7,822 nucleotides of DNA from Bacteroidota bacterium (GCA_030831005.1 JAURLW010000034.1:1-7822); one strand, 5' to 3'. Positions 1 through 7,822 are shown, counted from the first letter of the stretch. Numbers and translations are program-made. Notes: generated from the letters alone by a model not told the origin.

Positions 1-1953
1 ACCTTGCAAGAGTTATTGTCTTTTGATACCAATAGTTTTAAAGCAGAAGCTGTTTTGCAATTATTAGATGCGCCTTTAATAAGAAAACGATTTAAGTTAG
101 ATGAGTTGTCTTTATTAAGAGATGCTATTCGACAAGCAGGAATAATTTATAGTAAAGACGGAAGGGTAGCAGATGAAACCCGAACGATTTCTTGGAACTA
201 TGGTCTTAAGAAAATAATCTATGGCATTTGTATGAGTGGCGAATACGAAGTAAATGATGGAGTAGATACGTTTATTCCATTAGATACTATGGAAGGAAAT
301 GAGGCATTAGATGCTGTTCGATTAGTTTATTTTGTTAAGGTGCTCCAACGAAAAATGGAAGTAAGATCGCAAGATAAAACTATTGCTGAATGGGCTGTAT
401 ATGTGCAAGAATTGGTAGAGGATATGATTATAGTAGCAGGGGAAGGCGAAGATGAGGAATATGCTAAATTTATTCAGTTGACAGAGGCTTTGTTGATGCT
501 AGAAGAAGATGCAACAGTTAAAATTAGTTTTGAAGTTTTTAGATACAGTTTTTTAAAACGTTTACAAGTAGAACAAAAATCAGCTTCTTTTATGAAAGGC
601 GGCATTACTTTTTGCTCTATGGTCCCCATGCGTAGTATTCCTTTTAAAGTGGTAGCTATGTTAGGTATGAATTTTGATAAATTCCCTAGAAAAGAAACAG
701 CCATAAGTTTTAGTTTATTGCAATATTGGAAACCAGGCGATAGAAACGTAAAAAATAATGACAAACATCTTTTCCTAGAGACGCTCTTATCGGCACAGCA
801 GTTTTTATATATCAGTTATATAGCGGTTAATGCTAAAGATGGGGCACCTTTGCCAGCTTCTTCTTTAGTTGACGAATTGATAGATTATATTGCCCGTGGA
901 TATCATGCAGACACGGATCGGTTTAGAAAAGAATGGGTTAATATCCATCCCTTACATAGTTTTAGTCATCAATATAATCCAGATGGAGGCTTGTTGAATT
1001 ATTTGACTGATGATCGATACAAGACAGGAGTAATTATTCAAAGCACTGCTATTCACAAGAAAGAATTTGATTTTAATCGAATAGCCATTGATGATATTGG
1101 GAAATTCTTGCAAAATCCTCCCAAGCTATATTTAAATAAGCAATTGAATGTTTATTATCATGAAGACGAAGTTCTACTGCAAGAGCATGAACTTTTTGAG
1201 TTGGATAGTTTGACTACTTGGTCATTACAAGATGCATGTATTTACCTAGATGAGGCATCTGCAACAGCTTATTATAAAAAGGCTAAGAAAGAAGGTAAAT
1301 TGCCTTTGCATAATATGGGAAAAGTTGCCTTTTCTAATATGTATAATGAGCTTTCTAGTTTACGTGATCGATTTCAAGAAGAATCTATGGGTAATGAAAT
1401 GCGAAGCTTTGATTTATCCCTTCATCTTGATGCTTCAATACTAGATGGACGTATTGATCGTGTATATGGAAACAAATTTATCAGCGTTTGCAATTCTAGT
1501 CAACATTTAAAATACTTTTTGAATGATTATGTACGCTATCTTTTATTGGTGGCCAATGGCCATCATTTAGATATGGTTTTTATTGCTAAAAAGATAAAAG
1601 AGAATGTATATATAGCTGCTGGAGAGCTTTCTGAAAAAAATGCCAAAGACCTACTAAGTTATTTTTGTGATAGTTTTAAGCAAGGTCATGATGCTTATTT
1701 CTATTTCTATCCAGCTCTAGGTCTTAACAATCTGGGTATTTTGTCTGATGATTATGCCGATTTTTGGAGTGCTTACGAAGAGATAAAAGATAAAGAACAA
1801 GATTATACCTTCAGCGATGTTTATTTAGAAAAAGCTATTGAATTTGGTTTCTTTTCAGAAGCAAATTATCCCTTTTTGAAGTCAAACACCACAGGTATTT
1901 TTAAGCCTATTAGTGAGCGTTTACCTGATTTGTTCAAAGAAATTAAGAAATAA
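1..1953 (+). CDS. recC: RecBCD enzyme subunit RecC (exodeoxyribonuclease V gamma chain), 5'-truncated by window edge
   Basis: This is the C-terminal 650 codons of RecC, the non-catalytic subunit that holds the RecBCD complex together, splits the DNA strands and scans for Chi in the well-studied enzymes. The frame is open from base 1, so the TTG at 4 is an internal leucine and not a start. E. coli RecC has about 1,120 residues, so roughly 400-470 are missing upstream. The best signature is at residues 199-229 (counting from that Leu): GGITFCSMVPMRSIPFKVV followed by a GMN and FPR, then PGDRN and LFLETLLSAQQFLYISY, which match the RecC core nearly word for word. Later segments (FLQNPPKLYLNKQLNV near 375; GKLPLHNMGKVAF near 430) align with the C-terminal region, which in E. 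coli RecC adopts an inactive nuclease-like fold. No Walker A motif or iron-sulfur cysteine set is seen, which argues against AddB. It ends with TAA 9 bp before recB, so the two are almost certainly one transcript. Confidence 0.95.
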   Translation, partial: TLQELLSFDTNSFKAEAVLQLLDAPLIRKRFKLDELSLLRDAIRQAGIIYSKDGRVADETRTISWNYGLKKIIYGICMSGEYEVNDGVDTFIPLDTMEGNEALDAVRLVYFVKVLQRKMEVRSQDKTIAEWAVYVQELVEDMIIVAGEGEDEEYAKFIQLTEALLMLEEDATVKISFEVFRYSFLKRLQVEQKSASFMKGGITFCSMVPMRSIPFKVVAMLGMNFDKFPRKETAISFSLLQYWKPGDRNVKNNDKHLFLETLLSAQQFLYISYIAVNAKDGAPLPASSLVDELIDYIARGYHADTDRFRKEWVNIHPLHSFSHQYNPDGGLLNYLTDDRYKTGVIIQSTAIHKKEFDFNRIAIDDIGKFLQNPPKLYLNKQLNVYYHEDEVLLQEHELFELDSLTTWSLQDACIYLDEASATAYYKKAKKEGKLPLHNMGKVAFSNMYNELSSLRDRFQEESMGNEMRSFDLSLHLDASILDGRIDRVYGNKFISVCNSSQHLKYFLNDYVRYLLLVANGHHLDMVFIAKKIKENVYIAAGELSEKNAKDLLSYFCDSFKQGHDAYFYFYPALGLNNLGILSDDYADFWSAYEEIKDKEQDYTFSDVYLEKAIEFGFFSEANYPFLKSNTTGIFKPISERLPDLFKEIKK

Positions 1954-1962
1954 AAAATAGTC

Positions 1963-4900
1963 ATGCCTACTATAATCAACGATAATTTTAATCCAGAAGA
2001 GGTTGCCCTAGAGGGTAGCAACCTTATAGAGGCTAGTGCTGGAACAGGTAAGACCTATTCCATTGCATTACTTTGTTTACGTTTGATTGTAGAGAAACAT
2101 ATTCCTATTCAGAAAATATTAATGGTGACGTTTACCAAAGCTGCAGTAGCTGAATTGGAAACCAGGGTAAGGTCCTTTGTTCGTCTGGCATTGAAGGCAA
2201 GTAGGGAAGAAGCTATTGATGATAAAACTATTTATAAGTATATCCATAAGCAATGTTCTGCACAGGGTTCTGCATTAGTAACACAACAATTACATATTGC
2301 ACAACTTTTCTTAGATGAAACATCGGTATTAACTATACATAGTTTTTGCCAGCGTACTTTATCTGAGTTTTCTTTTGAAACTAAACAACTATTTGGTGCT
2401 ACTACACTTACACCAGATGAATATAATCAAATTGCTGAAGATGTTTTTAATGAGTTTTGGAGAAAACACATTACTACTATACAAGTTCCTTTATTAGAAC
2501 ATTTGTATGCGTTTAAAGTATCGCATCAAAATACATTTGACATAGTTAAAGAAGCACTTGCTGGCAAGCGGCTTGTTAATTTTGCTCCCTTGCCGAGTAA
2601 TTTTTTAAGTACTGATTTTCAAAATCAAGTATTAAGCGATTACAATACTTTAGAAGAAAATAAGCAAATAAATTATGATACTATAGTAACAGCGATTATA
2701 ACTCAAAAACTAGCTTATTTAACTATTATTAGAAAAAATAAAACTGCTGCAAATTTGCTTTTAGTACCTTTTGAATCAGAAGATTGGGATCAGGTTGTAG
2801 CTTCTCTAGTAGAAAAGGCGGATAAAAACTATATCAAGGATATATTTGCTGATCTATTAGAAGAGATTAATACTCTTTGTTCGATTATAGCACAACAAAC
2901 ATCCTTATTTAAGAGCATTGCATACCAAATTAATATTGCTGCTATTAAAGCTGTTAAAAGAGCCATACAATTTGAAAAAATGCGCCGTGGAGTTATTACC
3001 TATGATGATATGATTTCTTTGCTATATAAGGCTTTACAAGATGGCGATCAGTCGGCAGCATTGGTTCAAGCTCTACAAGCAAAATATGAGGCTGTTTTTA
3101 TAGATGAGTTTCAAGATACGGACAGCGAGCAGTATGCCATTTTTGAGCGTCTATTTAAAAAGAATACGATTCTATTTTATATAGGCGATCCTAAGCAGTC
3201 TATTTATGCTTTTAGAAAAGCAGATATCAATACTTATTTTAAGGCTAAGCAAGATGTGACGGTATTGCATCAAATGAATGTCAATTATAGGTCATCAGTT
3301 GCTTATATAGACGCGATGAATGCATTCTTTCTTCCTCAAAAAGATTTCGATACGTTTGCCTTCAAAGAGGACGCTGTGTTAAAAGAAGCGATTAGCTATA
3401 TCCAAGTAGAAGCTCCAAGGGGCGCAAGTAAAGGGATGCTCTTATATAAGGGTGCTGAAACTTATCCTTTACAATTATCCTCTCATGCCAATAAGAAAGA
3501 ACTACAACAAGCTATAAGACAGATTTTAATTCATCTGTTTACACCGGGCAATTTTGTATTAGTGGAAAAAGACAAAGGAGCAAGAGCGTTACGTCCTTCA
3601 GATTTGGGTATTTTAGTACGATCAAAAAAAGAAGCTAAAGTCATCAAGATGATTTTGGCGCAATTAAGAATACCCTCCGTAACCATTGATGAATCTAAAT
3701 TATTGGCTTCTGATGATGCCCTTCATTTATTTTATATATTAAATGCGGTTTTTGACTGCAGTAGAAGTGCCATAAACAAAGCACTTCTTACGCCTTTAGG
3801 TGGCTATACGGATACATCAATTTTGCATACAGATGAGGAAGCCTTGCTTATGCAATTTAAGCGCTATCAGGATTCGTGGAAAGACAAGGGTGTATATGTA
3901 ATGTTGCACCAGTTTATTGCCGATTATGAGCTGAATCAGAAATTGTATGATCCATCTGCAGAACAACCAGAACGAAGAGTGGTTAATATCCATCAGCTAG
4001 TAGAAATACTTCATAAAATTGCATTCAAGAAAAAACTCAATCCTGAAGAATTATTACAATGGTTTAAAAAAGGCATGGAAGGTGAGGCGAGAGAAGGTGA
4101 TGAATATGAACAACGCATAGAGAGTGATCAAGATGCGGTGCAAATTGTAACCATTCATAAAAGTAAAGGCTTAGAATATAATATTGTACTTGCACCTCAT
4201 TTAGATTTATTAGCAGAACCGCCCCATTTCAATACGAGCAGCTTTCGTGATCCAGAAACGGGTGCCTATTGTGTAGTAGATAAAAATCTTCGCACCGATG
4301 CACAAAAAATATTATCGAAACAACAAGCAGAACAAGAAAATAGGCGCTTAATCTATGTGGCGATTACACGTGCCCGATATCAGTGTTTTTTAACAGATAA
4401 TTCAGGTAAATATTATAACGATTCTTCATTAAAGAAATTTAAAACCGCATTGCGTGAGCGCCAAGATTTGATTGACCAATTCTTTTGGGATATACCCGAT
4501 GTGGATTTCAATTTTAGCTATGTTCAACCCAATCAACAATTGCCTGTATATAAAGAGGTTCACAAATTAGAGCTGCAACAATTACATTGGACGAGATCGA
4601 GTTATAGCGCTTTAAATCCTGAGCATACTACAAATTCTAATTCATATACTGCATTGCTATCAAATGATGCGTACGATCAATTTGTTTTTAAAGAGTTGAA
4701 AAAAGGTGCACAAACAGGAAATCTAATGCACTATTTATTAGAGCATATCAATTTCGCTGAGGATGCTAATTGGAATTATCTGATAGAAAAAAGTTTGAAG
4801 CGAATGGGTGTGAAAGGGAATGAGCAATTAGTTTCGCAGTTTCGTTTACTACTCCAGGAATTAGTCAGTACTTCTCTCGTAGCTGAAGATACCTTTTGTT

Positions 4901-5382
4901 TGCAGCAAGTGAAAAATGAAAAACGAATTAATGAACTAGAATTTGATTTTCCATTTAAGCCATTTGCTACGAAGCAAATAGCGCAATTATCGAGTCCTGA
5001 ATTGCCTTTTACTATCAAATCTATTCAAGAATTAGAAGGGATTATGAATGGGAAGATAGATCTGTTTTTTGAACATAATCAAAAGTTCTACATTCTCGAT
5101 TGGAAATCTAATTTTTTAGGTGCTCAGTTAGACGATTATCAATCAGAACAGGTACGCGTAGCCATGGAAGAAAATAATTATCATCTTCAGTACTTGATTT
5201 ATACCATTGCAGTATGCCGTTATTTAGCTTTAAGAAAACCTGATTTTAATTACCAAAGAGATTTTGGTGGGGTTATTTATTTATTTGTAAGAGGAGTAAG
5301 AACAAATAGTTCAACTGGTATTTTCTATCATAAACCTGATGAATCCTTGCTAAAAGCTGTTAGGGGGATAATTGACCCCTAA
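1963..5382 (+). CDS. recB: RecBCD enzyme subunit RecB (exodeoxyribonuclease V beta chain), 3'-5' helicase and nuclease
   Basis: This is a complete RecB of 1,139 residues (E. coli has 1,180). It is the ATP-driven 3'-5' helicase and sole nuclease of RecBCD, and in known enzymes it loads RecA after Chi. Superfamily 1 (UvrD-type) motifs appear in order: Walker A EASAGTGKT (Lys30), TIHSFCQRTL near 124, Walker B FIDEFQDTD (379-387), GDPKQSIYAFRKAD (408-421), NYRSS (441-445), VTIHKSKGLEYNIVLAP (729-745) and RRLIYVAITRAR (794-805). The C-terminal nuclease domain has His923 in GNLMHYLLEH, Asp1033 in GKIDLFF and the Asp1046-x-Lys1048 of ILDWKSN. The 13-residue spacing between the two aspartates equals that of E. 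coli Asp1067 and Asp1080, so the nuclease should be active. The ATG start puts the Walker lysine at 30, against 29 in E. coli. No Shine-Dalgarno sequence precedes it, as is common in Bacteroidota. There is no ptrA between recC and recB as in E. coli, and no recD follows. Confidence 0.96.
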   Translation: MPTIINDNFNPEEVALEGSNLIEASAGTGKTYSIALLCLRLIVEKHIPIQKILMVTFTKAAVAELETRVRSFVRLALKASREEAIDDKTIYKYIHKQCSAQGSALVTQQLHIAQLFLDETSVLTIHSFCQRTLSEFSFETKQLFGATTLTPDEYNQIAEDVFNEFWRKHITTIQVPLLEHLYAFKVSHQNTFDIVKEALAGKRLVNFAPLPSNFLSTDFQNQVLSDYNTLEENKQINYDTIVTAIITQKLAYLTIIRKNKTAANLLLVPFESEDWDQVVASLVEKADKNYIKDIFADLLEEINTLCSIIAQQTSLFKSIAYQINIAAIKAVKRAIQFEKMRRGVITYDDMISLLYKALQDGDQSAALVQALQAKYEAVFIDEFQDTDSEQYAIFERLFKKNTILFYIGDPKQSIYAFRKADINTYFKAKQDVTVLHQMNVNYRSSVAYIDAMNAFFLPQKDFDTFAFKEDAVLKEAISYIQVEAPRGASKGMLLYKGAETYPLQLSSHANKKELQQAIRQILIHLFTPGNFVLVEKDKGARALRPSDLGILVRSKKEAKVIKMILAQLRIPSVTIDESKLLASDDALHLFYILNAVFDCSRSAINKALLTPLGGYTDTSILHTDEEALLMQFKRYQDSWKDKGVYVMLHQFIADYELNQKLYDPSAEQPERRVVNIHQLVEILHKIAFKKKLNPEELLQWFKKGMEGEAREGDEYEQRIESDQDAVQIVTIHKSKGLEYNIVLAPHLDLLAEPPHFNTSSFRDPETGAYCVVDKNLRTDAQKILSKQQAEQENRRLIYVAITRARYQCFLTDNSGKYYNDSSLKKFKTALRERQDLIDQFFWDIPDVDFNFSYVQPNQQLPVYKEVHKLELQQLHWTRSSYSALNPEHTTNSNSYTALLSNDAYDQFVFKELKKGAQTGNLMHYLLEHINFAEDANWNYLIEKSLKRMGVKGNEQLVSQFRLLLQELVSTSLVAEDTFCLQQVKNEKRINELEFDFPFKPFATKQIAQLSSPELPFTIKSIQELEGIMNGKIDLFFEHNQKFYILDWKSNFLGAQLDDYQSEQVRVAMEENNYHLQYLIYTIAVCRYLALRKPDFNYQRDFGGVIYLFVRGVRTNSSTGIFYHKPDESLLKAVRGIIDP
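5360..5382. terminator. Possible terminator hairpin overlapping the recB stop codon, between convergent genes
   Basis: TTAGGGG (5360-5366) and CCCCTAA (5376-5382) form a perfect 7-bp stem around a 9-base loop, and the right arm contains the recB TAA. On the plus strand it is followed by GATTTTAC, a short and broken U tract. On the minus strand it lies just after the CAP gene stop and is followed by a weak run (CAGCTTTTAG). It could therefore serve either convergent gene, but the poor U tract on both sides keeps this tentative. Confidence 0.45.
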
Positions 5383-5402
5383 GATTTTACTAATAAAAAT
5401 CT
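5382..5402. repeat. Small AT-rich inverted repeat at the recB/CAP-gene junction
   Basis: AGATTTT (5382-5388) and AAAATCT (5396-5402) form a 7-bp stem with a 7-base loop, directly abutting the GC-richer hairpin at 5360-5382. It covers the last codons and stop of the minus-strand CAP gene. The stem is weak because it is mostly A-T pairs. Its likeliest relevance is to help form or extend the convergent 3'-end structure, but it could be chance in AT-rich DNA. Confidence 0.3.
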
Positions 5403-6022
5403 AATACGCTTGTATAATTTCTATAGAAGGGTTCTTTAGGGTTATCGCAATATATGGCTGGCCCTATATTTGTATAATACCCTTTTAGAATTATAAATCG
5501 ATGTCCTAGGCTGGGTACTTTATGATCGATTAATAAACATAATAGAATATCAATGGGCAAAGAAGGTCCATAAGCACAGCATTCTGCCATATATCCATAG
5601 CTACAATTAATACGTTCATGGCCTGTTTTATGATTTGTACTTGATTCTATTGCCCAGCATTTTGCTATTTGATGTAACGTATCATTTGGATACATTAAGT
5701 CCATAGGTTCCATAGTTTGGAGCCTTTTTTTTAGCGTGCTTACGTAATAATTTATATCCCAATCGGGTATAATATTTCTCCAACCTACAACTGTTTCAGC
5801 AGCTTCATTTTCTAAGTATATTTTTGAAAATTGCTTAGGATATTGGCGTACAAGATTTATTAACTGAATAAGTTCTTTTTCTTTTTCATTTAAGTATTTA
5901 ACATTTTTTGCTGTATTGCACTTTGCTAATTGTTCTTTTGTAAATGTCGGCTGAGCAAAACAACCTATGCTACAAAAAAAAATAAAGAGTATAGAGACGA
6001 AGTTTATTTTTATATTTTTCAT
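5390..6022 (-). CDS. Secreted CAP/SCP-domain (YkwD-like) protein of unknown function
   Basis: This is an exported 210-residue protein of the CAP superfamily; the role of the bacterial members is mostly unknown. Residues 1-23 are a signal peptide: basic start MKNIKIN, hydrophobic core FVSILFIFF, and probable cleavage after CFA before Gln24. The CAP domain fills the rest. It begins with NEKEKELIQLINLVRQYP (45-62), has ALA-type helix residues LHQIAKCWAIESS (116-128) and the TGHER motif with His135. YMAECCAYG (144-152) stands where family members have the GEN motif, keeping Glu147. It continues with LLIDHKVPSLGHR (His174) and NIGPAIYC. The phrase LLID-x-x-VP-x-x-GHR is typical of Bacteroidota CAP proteins, as far as I recall. 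Seven cysteines lie in the mature chain, so disulfides are plausible. I chose the ATG at 6020-6022 over an in-frame TTG two codons upstream because it gives a standard signal-peptide start. The stop (TAG) is 7 bp from the recB stop, convergently. Confidence 0.82.
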   Translation of the reverse strand: MKNIKINFVSILFIFFCSIGCFAQPTFTKEQLAKCNTAKNVKYLNEKEKELIQLINLVRQYPKQFSKIYLENEAAETVVGWRNIIPDWDINYYVSTLKKRLQTMEPMDLMYPNDTLHQIAKCWAIESSTNHKTGHERINCSYGYMAECCAYGPSLPIDILLCLLIDHKVPSLGHRFIILKGYYTNIGPAIYCDNPKEPFYRNYTSVLDFY

Positions 6023-6055
6023 AAACAATATCTTTTTTATTTGAAATTAAGCATA

Positions 6056-6091
6056 AAATAATAATCCCGGCTGATGCCGGGATTATTATTT
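6056..6091 (-). terminator. Strong rho-independent terminator of katG (works in principle in both directions)
   Basis: A perfect 16-bp stem, 6056-6071 paired with 6076-6091, closes a 4-base loop (TGAT on the plus strand). The core is CCCGGC/GCCGGG, flanked by AATAATAAT-type arms. It begins 16 bases beyond the katG stop codon. On the minus strand the descending arm runs as GATTATTATT followed by TTATGC, giving the U-rich tail expected of an intrinsic terminator. It insulates katG from the CAP gene, whose start is only 33 bp further on. Its symmetry means it would also stop plus-strand transcription. Confidence 0.88.
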
Positions 6092-6107
6092 ATTAAAAGT
6101 GGTTTTG

Positions 6108-7822
6108 TTATTGCACATCAAAGCGGTCTAAGTTCATCACTTTTGTCCATGCTTTTACAAAGTCTTTTACAAATTTCTCCTTAGCATCATTACTTGCATA
6201 AACCTCTGCTATTGCTCTTAATTCTGAATTAGATCCAAAAATTAAATCGGCACGTGTAGCTGTGTATTTTACGGTGTTTGTTTTACGATCTCTTCCTTCA
6301 AAAAGCTCTTGATCGTCGTTTACTGCACGCCATTCGGTATCCATATTTAGTAAAGAACTATAATATTCATTATTAAGTTGGATTGGATTATTAGTTTTAA
6401 ATAAACCATTTTTAGAATTATCGAAGTTTGCTTGCAATGCGCGCATACCACCTAATAGCACCGTCATTTCTGGTATGCTTAAGGTTAGTAAATGGGCTTT
6501 ATCTACTAACAATGCTTCAGTTGCAACGGTGTATTTGGTTTTTAAATAGTTTCTAAATCCATCAGCCATGGGTTCTAAAACTGCAAAAGAGTTAGTGTCG
6601 GTTTGTTCTTGTGTAGCATCCATTCTGCCTGGCGTAAAAGGAACCGCAATTTCAATATTAGCGTTTTTAGCAGCTTGTTCTACTGCTACATTGCCAGCCA
6701 ATACAATGATATCAGCTATTGATACACGTTTATTGTTTTTTTGTTGTGCGTTAAACTCTTTTTGTATTTTTTCATAAACCGCTAGAACTTTTTCTAATTG
6801 CTTAGGGTTGTTGACTTCCCAGTTTTTTTGAGGAGCTAATCTAATTCTAGCACCATTAGCGCCACCTCTTCGATCAGAGTTTCTGTATGTAGATGCAGAT
6901 GCCCAAGCTGTAGTAGCCATTTCGCTAATGGAAAGACCAGCAGTACTAATTTTATTTTTTAATTGTACGATATCTTTTTCTGTAACTAGCTCATGATTTA
7001 CTTTAGGAATAGGGTCTTGCCAGATTAACTCCTCTTTAGGCACTTCAGGGCCTAAATAAGTAGTTTTAGGACCCATATCTCTGTGGGTTAATTTAAACCA
7101 TGCCTTAGCAAAAGCGCTTGCAAATTCTTCCGGATGCTCTAAAAAACGTTTGCTAATTTTTGCATAACTAGGATCAAACTTTAAAGCAAGATCACTTGTG
7201 AGCATCATTGGTAATTGTTTTTTATTAGGATCAAATGCATCAGGTACATTTGCTAATGCGTTTTTAGCTACCCATTGTTTAGCTCCTGCAGGGCTTGTTG
7301 TTAATTCCCATTCATTATTGATAAGGGTATTGAAAAATTTATTACTCCACTGCGTAGGTGTTGAAGTCCATGTAACTTCTAAACCAGAAGTTATAGCATC
7401 TTTGCCTTTACCTGTTTTGTAATCGCTTAACCAACCCAATCCTTGATTTTCAATTGGCGCTGCTTCTGGCTCTTTACCTACATGAGAAGCGCTAGCTGCT
7501 CCATGTGTTTTGCCAAAAGTATGTCCACCAGCAATTAAGGCAACCGTCTCTTCATCATTCATGCTCATACGGCCAAACGTTTCTCTTATATCTTTTGCTG
7601 AAGCAATAGGGTCGGGGTTTCCATTAGGGCCTTCAGGATTTACATAAATTAATCCCATTTGTACAGCTGCTAATGGTTTTTCTAATTGTCTATCTTTTGT
7701 ATAGCGTTTGTCGTCTAACCATGTAGATTCAGGTCCCCAGTATATAAACTGTTCTGGTTCCCAAACATCTTCTCTGCCTCCAGCAAATCCAAAAGTTTTG
7801 AAGCCCATATTTTCTAAGGCCA
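6108..7822 (-). CDS. katG: Catalase-peroxidase KatG, 5'-truncated by window edge
   Basis: KatG is a heme enzyme that breaks down hydrogen peroxide by catalase and peroxidase reactions. The frame runs off the window: codons for ALEN precede the Met at 7806-7808, matching the family's NVALEN-x-GF segment, so that Met is internal. About 175 N-terminal residues are missing, including the distal Arg, Trp and His of the heme pocket. Numbering from that Met, the visible key residues are Tyr55 (MGLIYVNPEGP) and Met81 (ETFGRMSMNDEE), two members of the Met-Tyr-Trp adduct needed for catalase activity. Also visible are the heme-ligand His96 (AGGHTFGKTHG), Trp147 and Asp206 of the proximal site, and the mobile Arg243 (THRDMGPK). 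The spacings fit E. coli (Tyr226, Met252, His267). Residues from about 275 to 566 are the heme-free second domain, ending in the family's usual KVMNLDRFD. It ends with TAA and a strong terminator follows. No regulator is visible because the upstream region is outside the window. Confidence 0.97.
   Translation of the reverse strand, partial: ALENMGFKTFGFAGGREDVWEPEQFIYWGPESTWLDDKRYTKDRQLEKPLAAVQMGLIYVNPEGPNGNPDPIASAKDIRETFGRMSMNDEETVALIAGGHTFGKTHGAASASHVGKEPEAAPIENQGLGWLSDYKTGKGKDAITSGLEVTWTSTPTQWSNKFFNTLINNEWELTTSPAGAKQWVAKNALANVPDAFDPNKKQLPMMLTSDLALKFDPSYAKISKRFLEHPEEFASAFAKAWFKLTHRDMGPKTTYLGPEVPKEELIWQDPIPKVNHELVTEKDIVQLKNKISTAGLSISEMATTAWASASTYRNSDRRGGANGARIRLAPQKNWEVNNPKQLEKVLAVYEKIQKEFNAQQKNNKRVSIADIIVLAGNVAVEQAAKNANIEIAVPFTPGRMDATQEQTDTNSFAVLEPMADGFRNYLKTKYTVATEALLVDKAHLLTLSIPEMTVLLGGMRALQANFDNSKNGLFKTNNPIQLNNEYYSSLLNMDTEWRAVNDDQELFEGRDRKTNTVKYTATRADLIFGSNSELRAIAEVYASNDAKEKFVKDFVKAWTKVMNLDRFDVQ

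Noticed and set aside
474..764. Open frame of 96 codons on the minus strand
   Set aside because: It lies wholly antisense to the most conserved part of recC and its translation shows no domain or signal; it is a shadow of the real gene.
1250..1444. Open frame of 64 codons in another plus-strand frame inside recC
   Set aside because: It overlaps conserved recC coding sequence and has no recognisable features beyond a chance hydrophobic stretch.
4776..5018. Open frame of 80 codons antisense to recB
   Set aside because: It is antisense to the RecB nuclease-domain coding region with no protein-like motif.
1..5382. Possible AddAB rather than RecBC pair
   Set aside because: The first protein carries the RecC signature, with no Walker A motif, no nuclease motif and no iron-sulfur cysteines in the visible part, whereas AddB has a C-terminal nuclease with a 4Fe-4S cluster. 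The second aligns with RecB across its nuclease motif.
5951..6022. Lipoprotein signal (SIGC) in the CAP protein
   Set aside because: The position three before Cys21 is Ser rather than Leu or a similar aliphatic residue. A signal peptidase I site after CFA before Gln24 fits better and is common in Bacteroidota exported proteins.
5390..6028. TTG at 6026-6028 as the start of the CAP-domain gene
   Set aside because: It would add only Met-Phe before an ATG that gives a classic signal-peptide beginning (MKN), with no better ribosome-binding sequence for the TTG.
6056..6091. Palindrome between katG and the CAP gene as an operator or mobile-element end
   Set aside because: A GC-rich core with a 4-base loop and a U-rich tail right after the katG stop is what an intrinsic terminator looks like. 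No transposase or second copy is present in the window.
6568..7422. Two short plus-strand frames (6568-6777 and 7198-7422) with hydrophobic, membrane-like translations
   Set aside because: Both are complementary to conserved katG codons; the hydrophobicity comes from reading katG antisense.

Overview
The window looks like ordinary chromosome from a member of the Bacteroidota. The reasons are visibly AT-rich DNA, translation starts without a clear Shine-Dalgarno sequence, a secreted CAP-domain protein of a type common in that phylum, and a signal peptide ending in Ala-Gln. Placement below phylum is not supportable from these bases.

Layout: positions 1-5382 on the plus strand hold the 3' part of recC (5' end outside the window) followed after 9 bp by a complete recB. 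Together they encode two of the three subunits of the RecBCD helicase-nuclease, which processes double-strand DNA ends for recombinational repair and degrades linear foreign DNA. All the expected helicase and nuclease motifs of RecB are present. recD is not immediately downstream, because the next gene is on the opposite strand and converges on recB.

Positions 5390-6022 on the minus strand encode a small exported CAP/SCP-domain protein of unknown role, rich in cysteines. Only 7 bp separate its stop codon from that of recB, and two small hairpins sit over this junction. Positions 6108-7822 on the minus strand encode katG, the bifunctional catalase-peroxidase, lacking its first roughly 175 residues because the window ends. 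A 16-bp perfect hairpin between katG and the CAP gene is the clear katG terminator.

Functionally, recBC (DNA-break repair) and katG (peroxide removal) both bear on oxidative and DNA-damage tolerance. They are on opposite strands and separated by the CAP gene and terminators, so nothing shows they are co-regulated. I found no mobile element, CRISPR array, RNA gene, prophage fragment or undescribed system. The points worth a second look are modest: the absence of recD next to recB, the very short upstream space of the CAP gene, and the cysteine-rich CAP protein itself.
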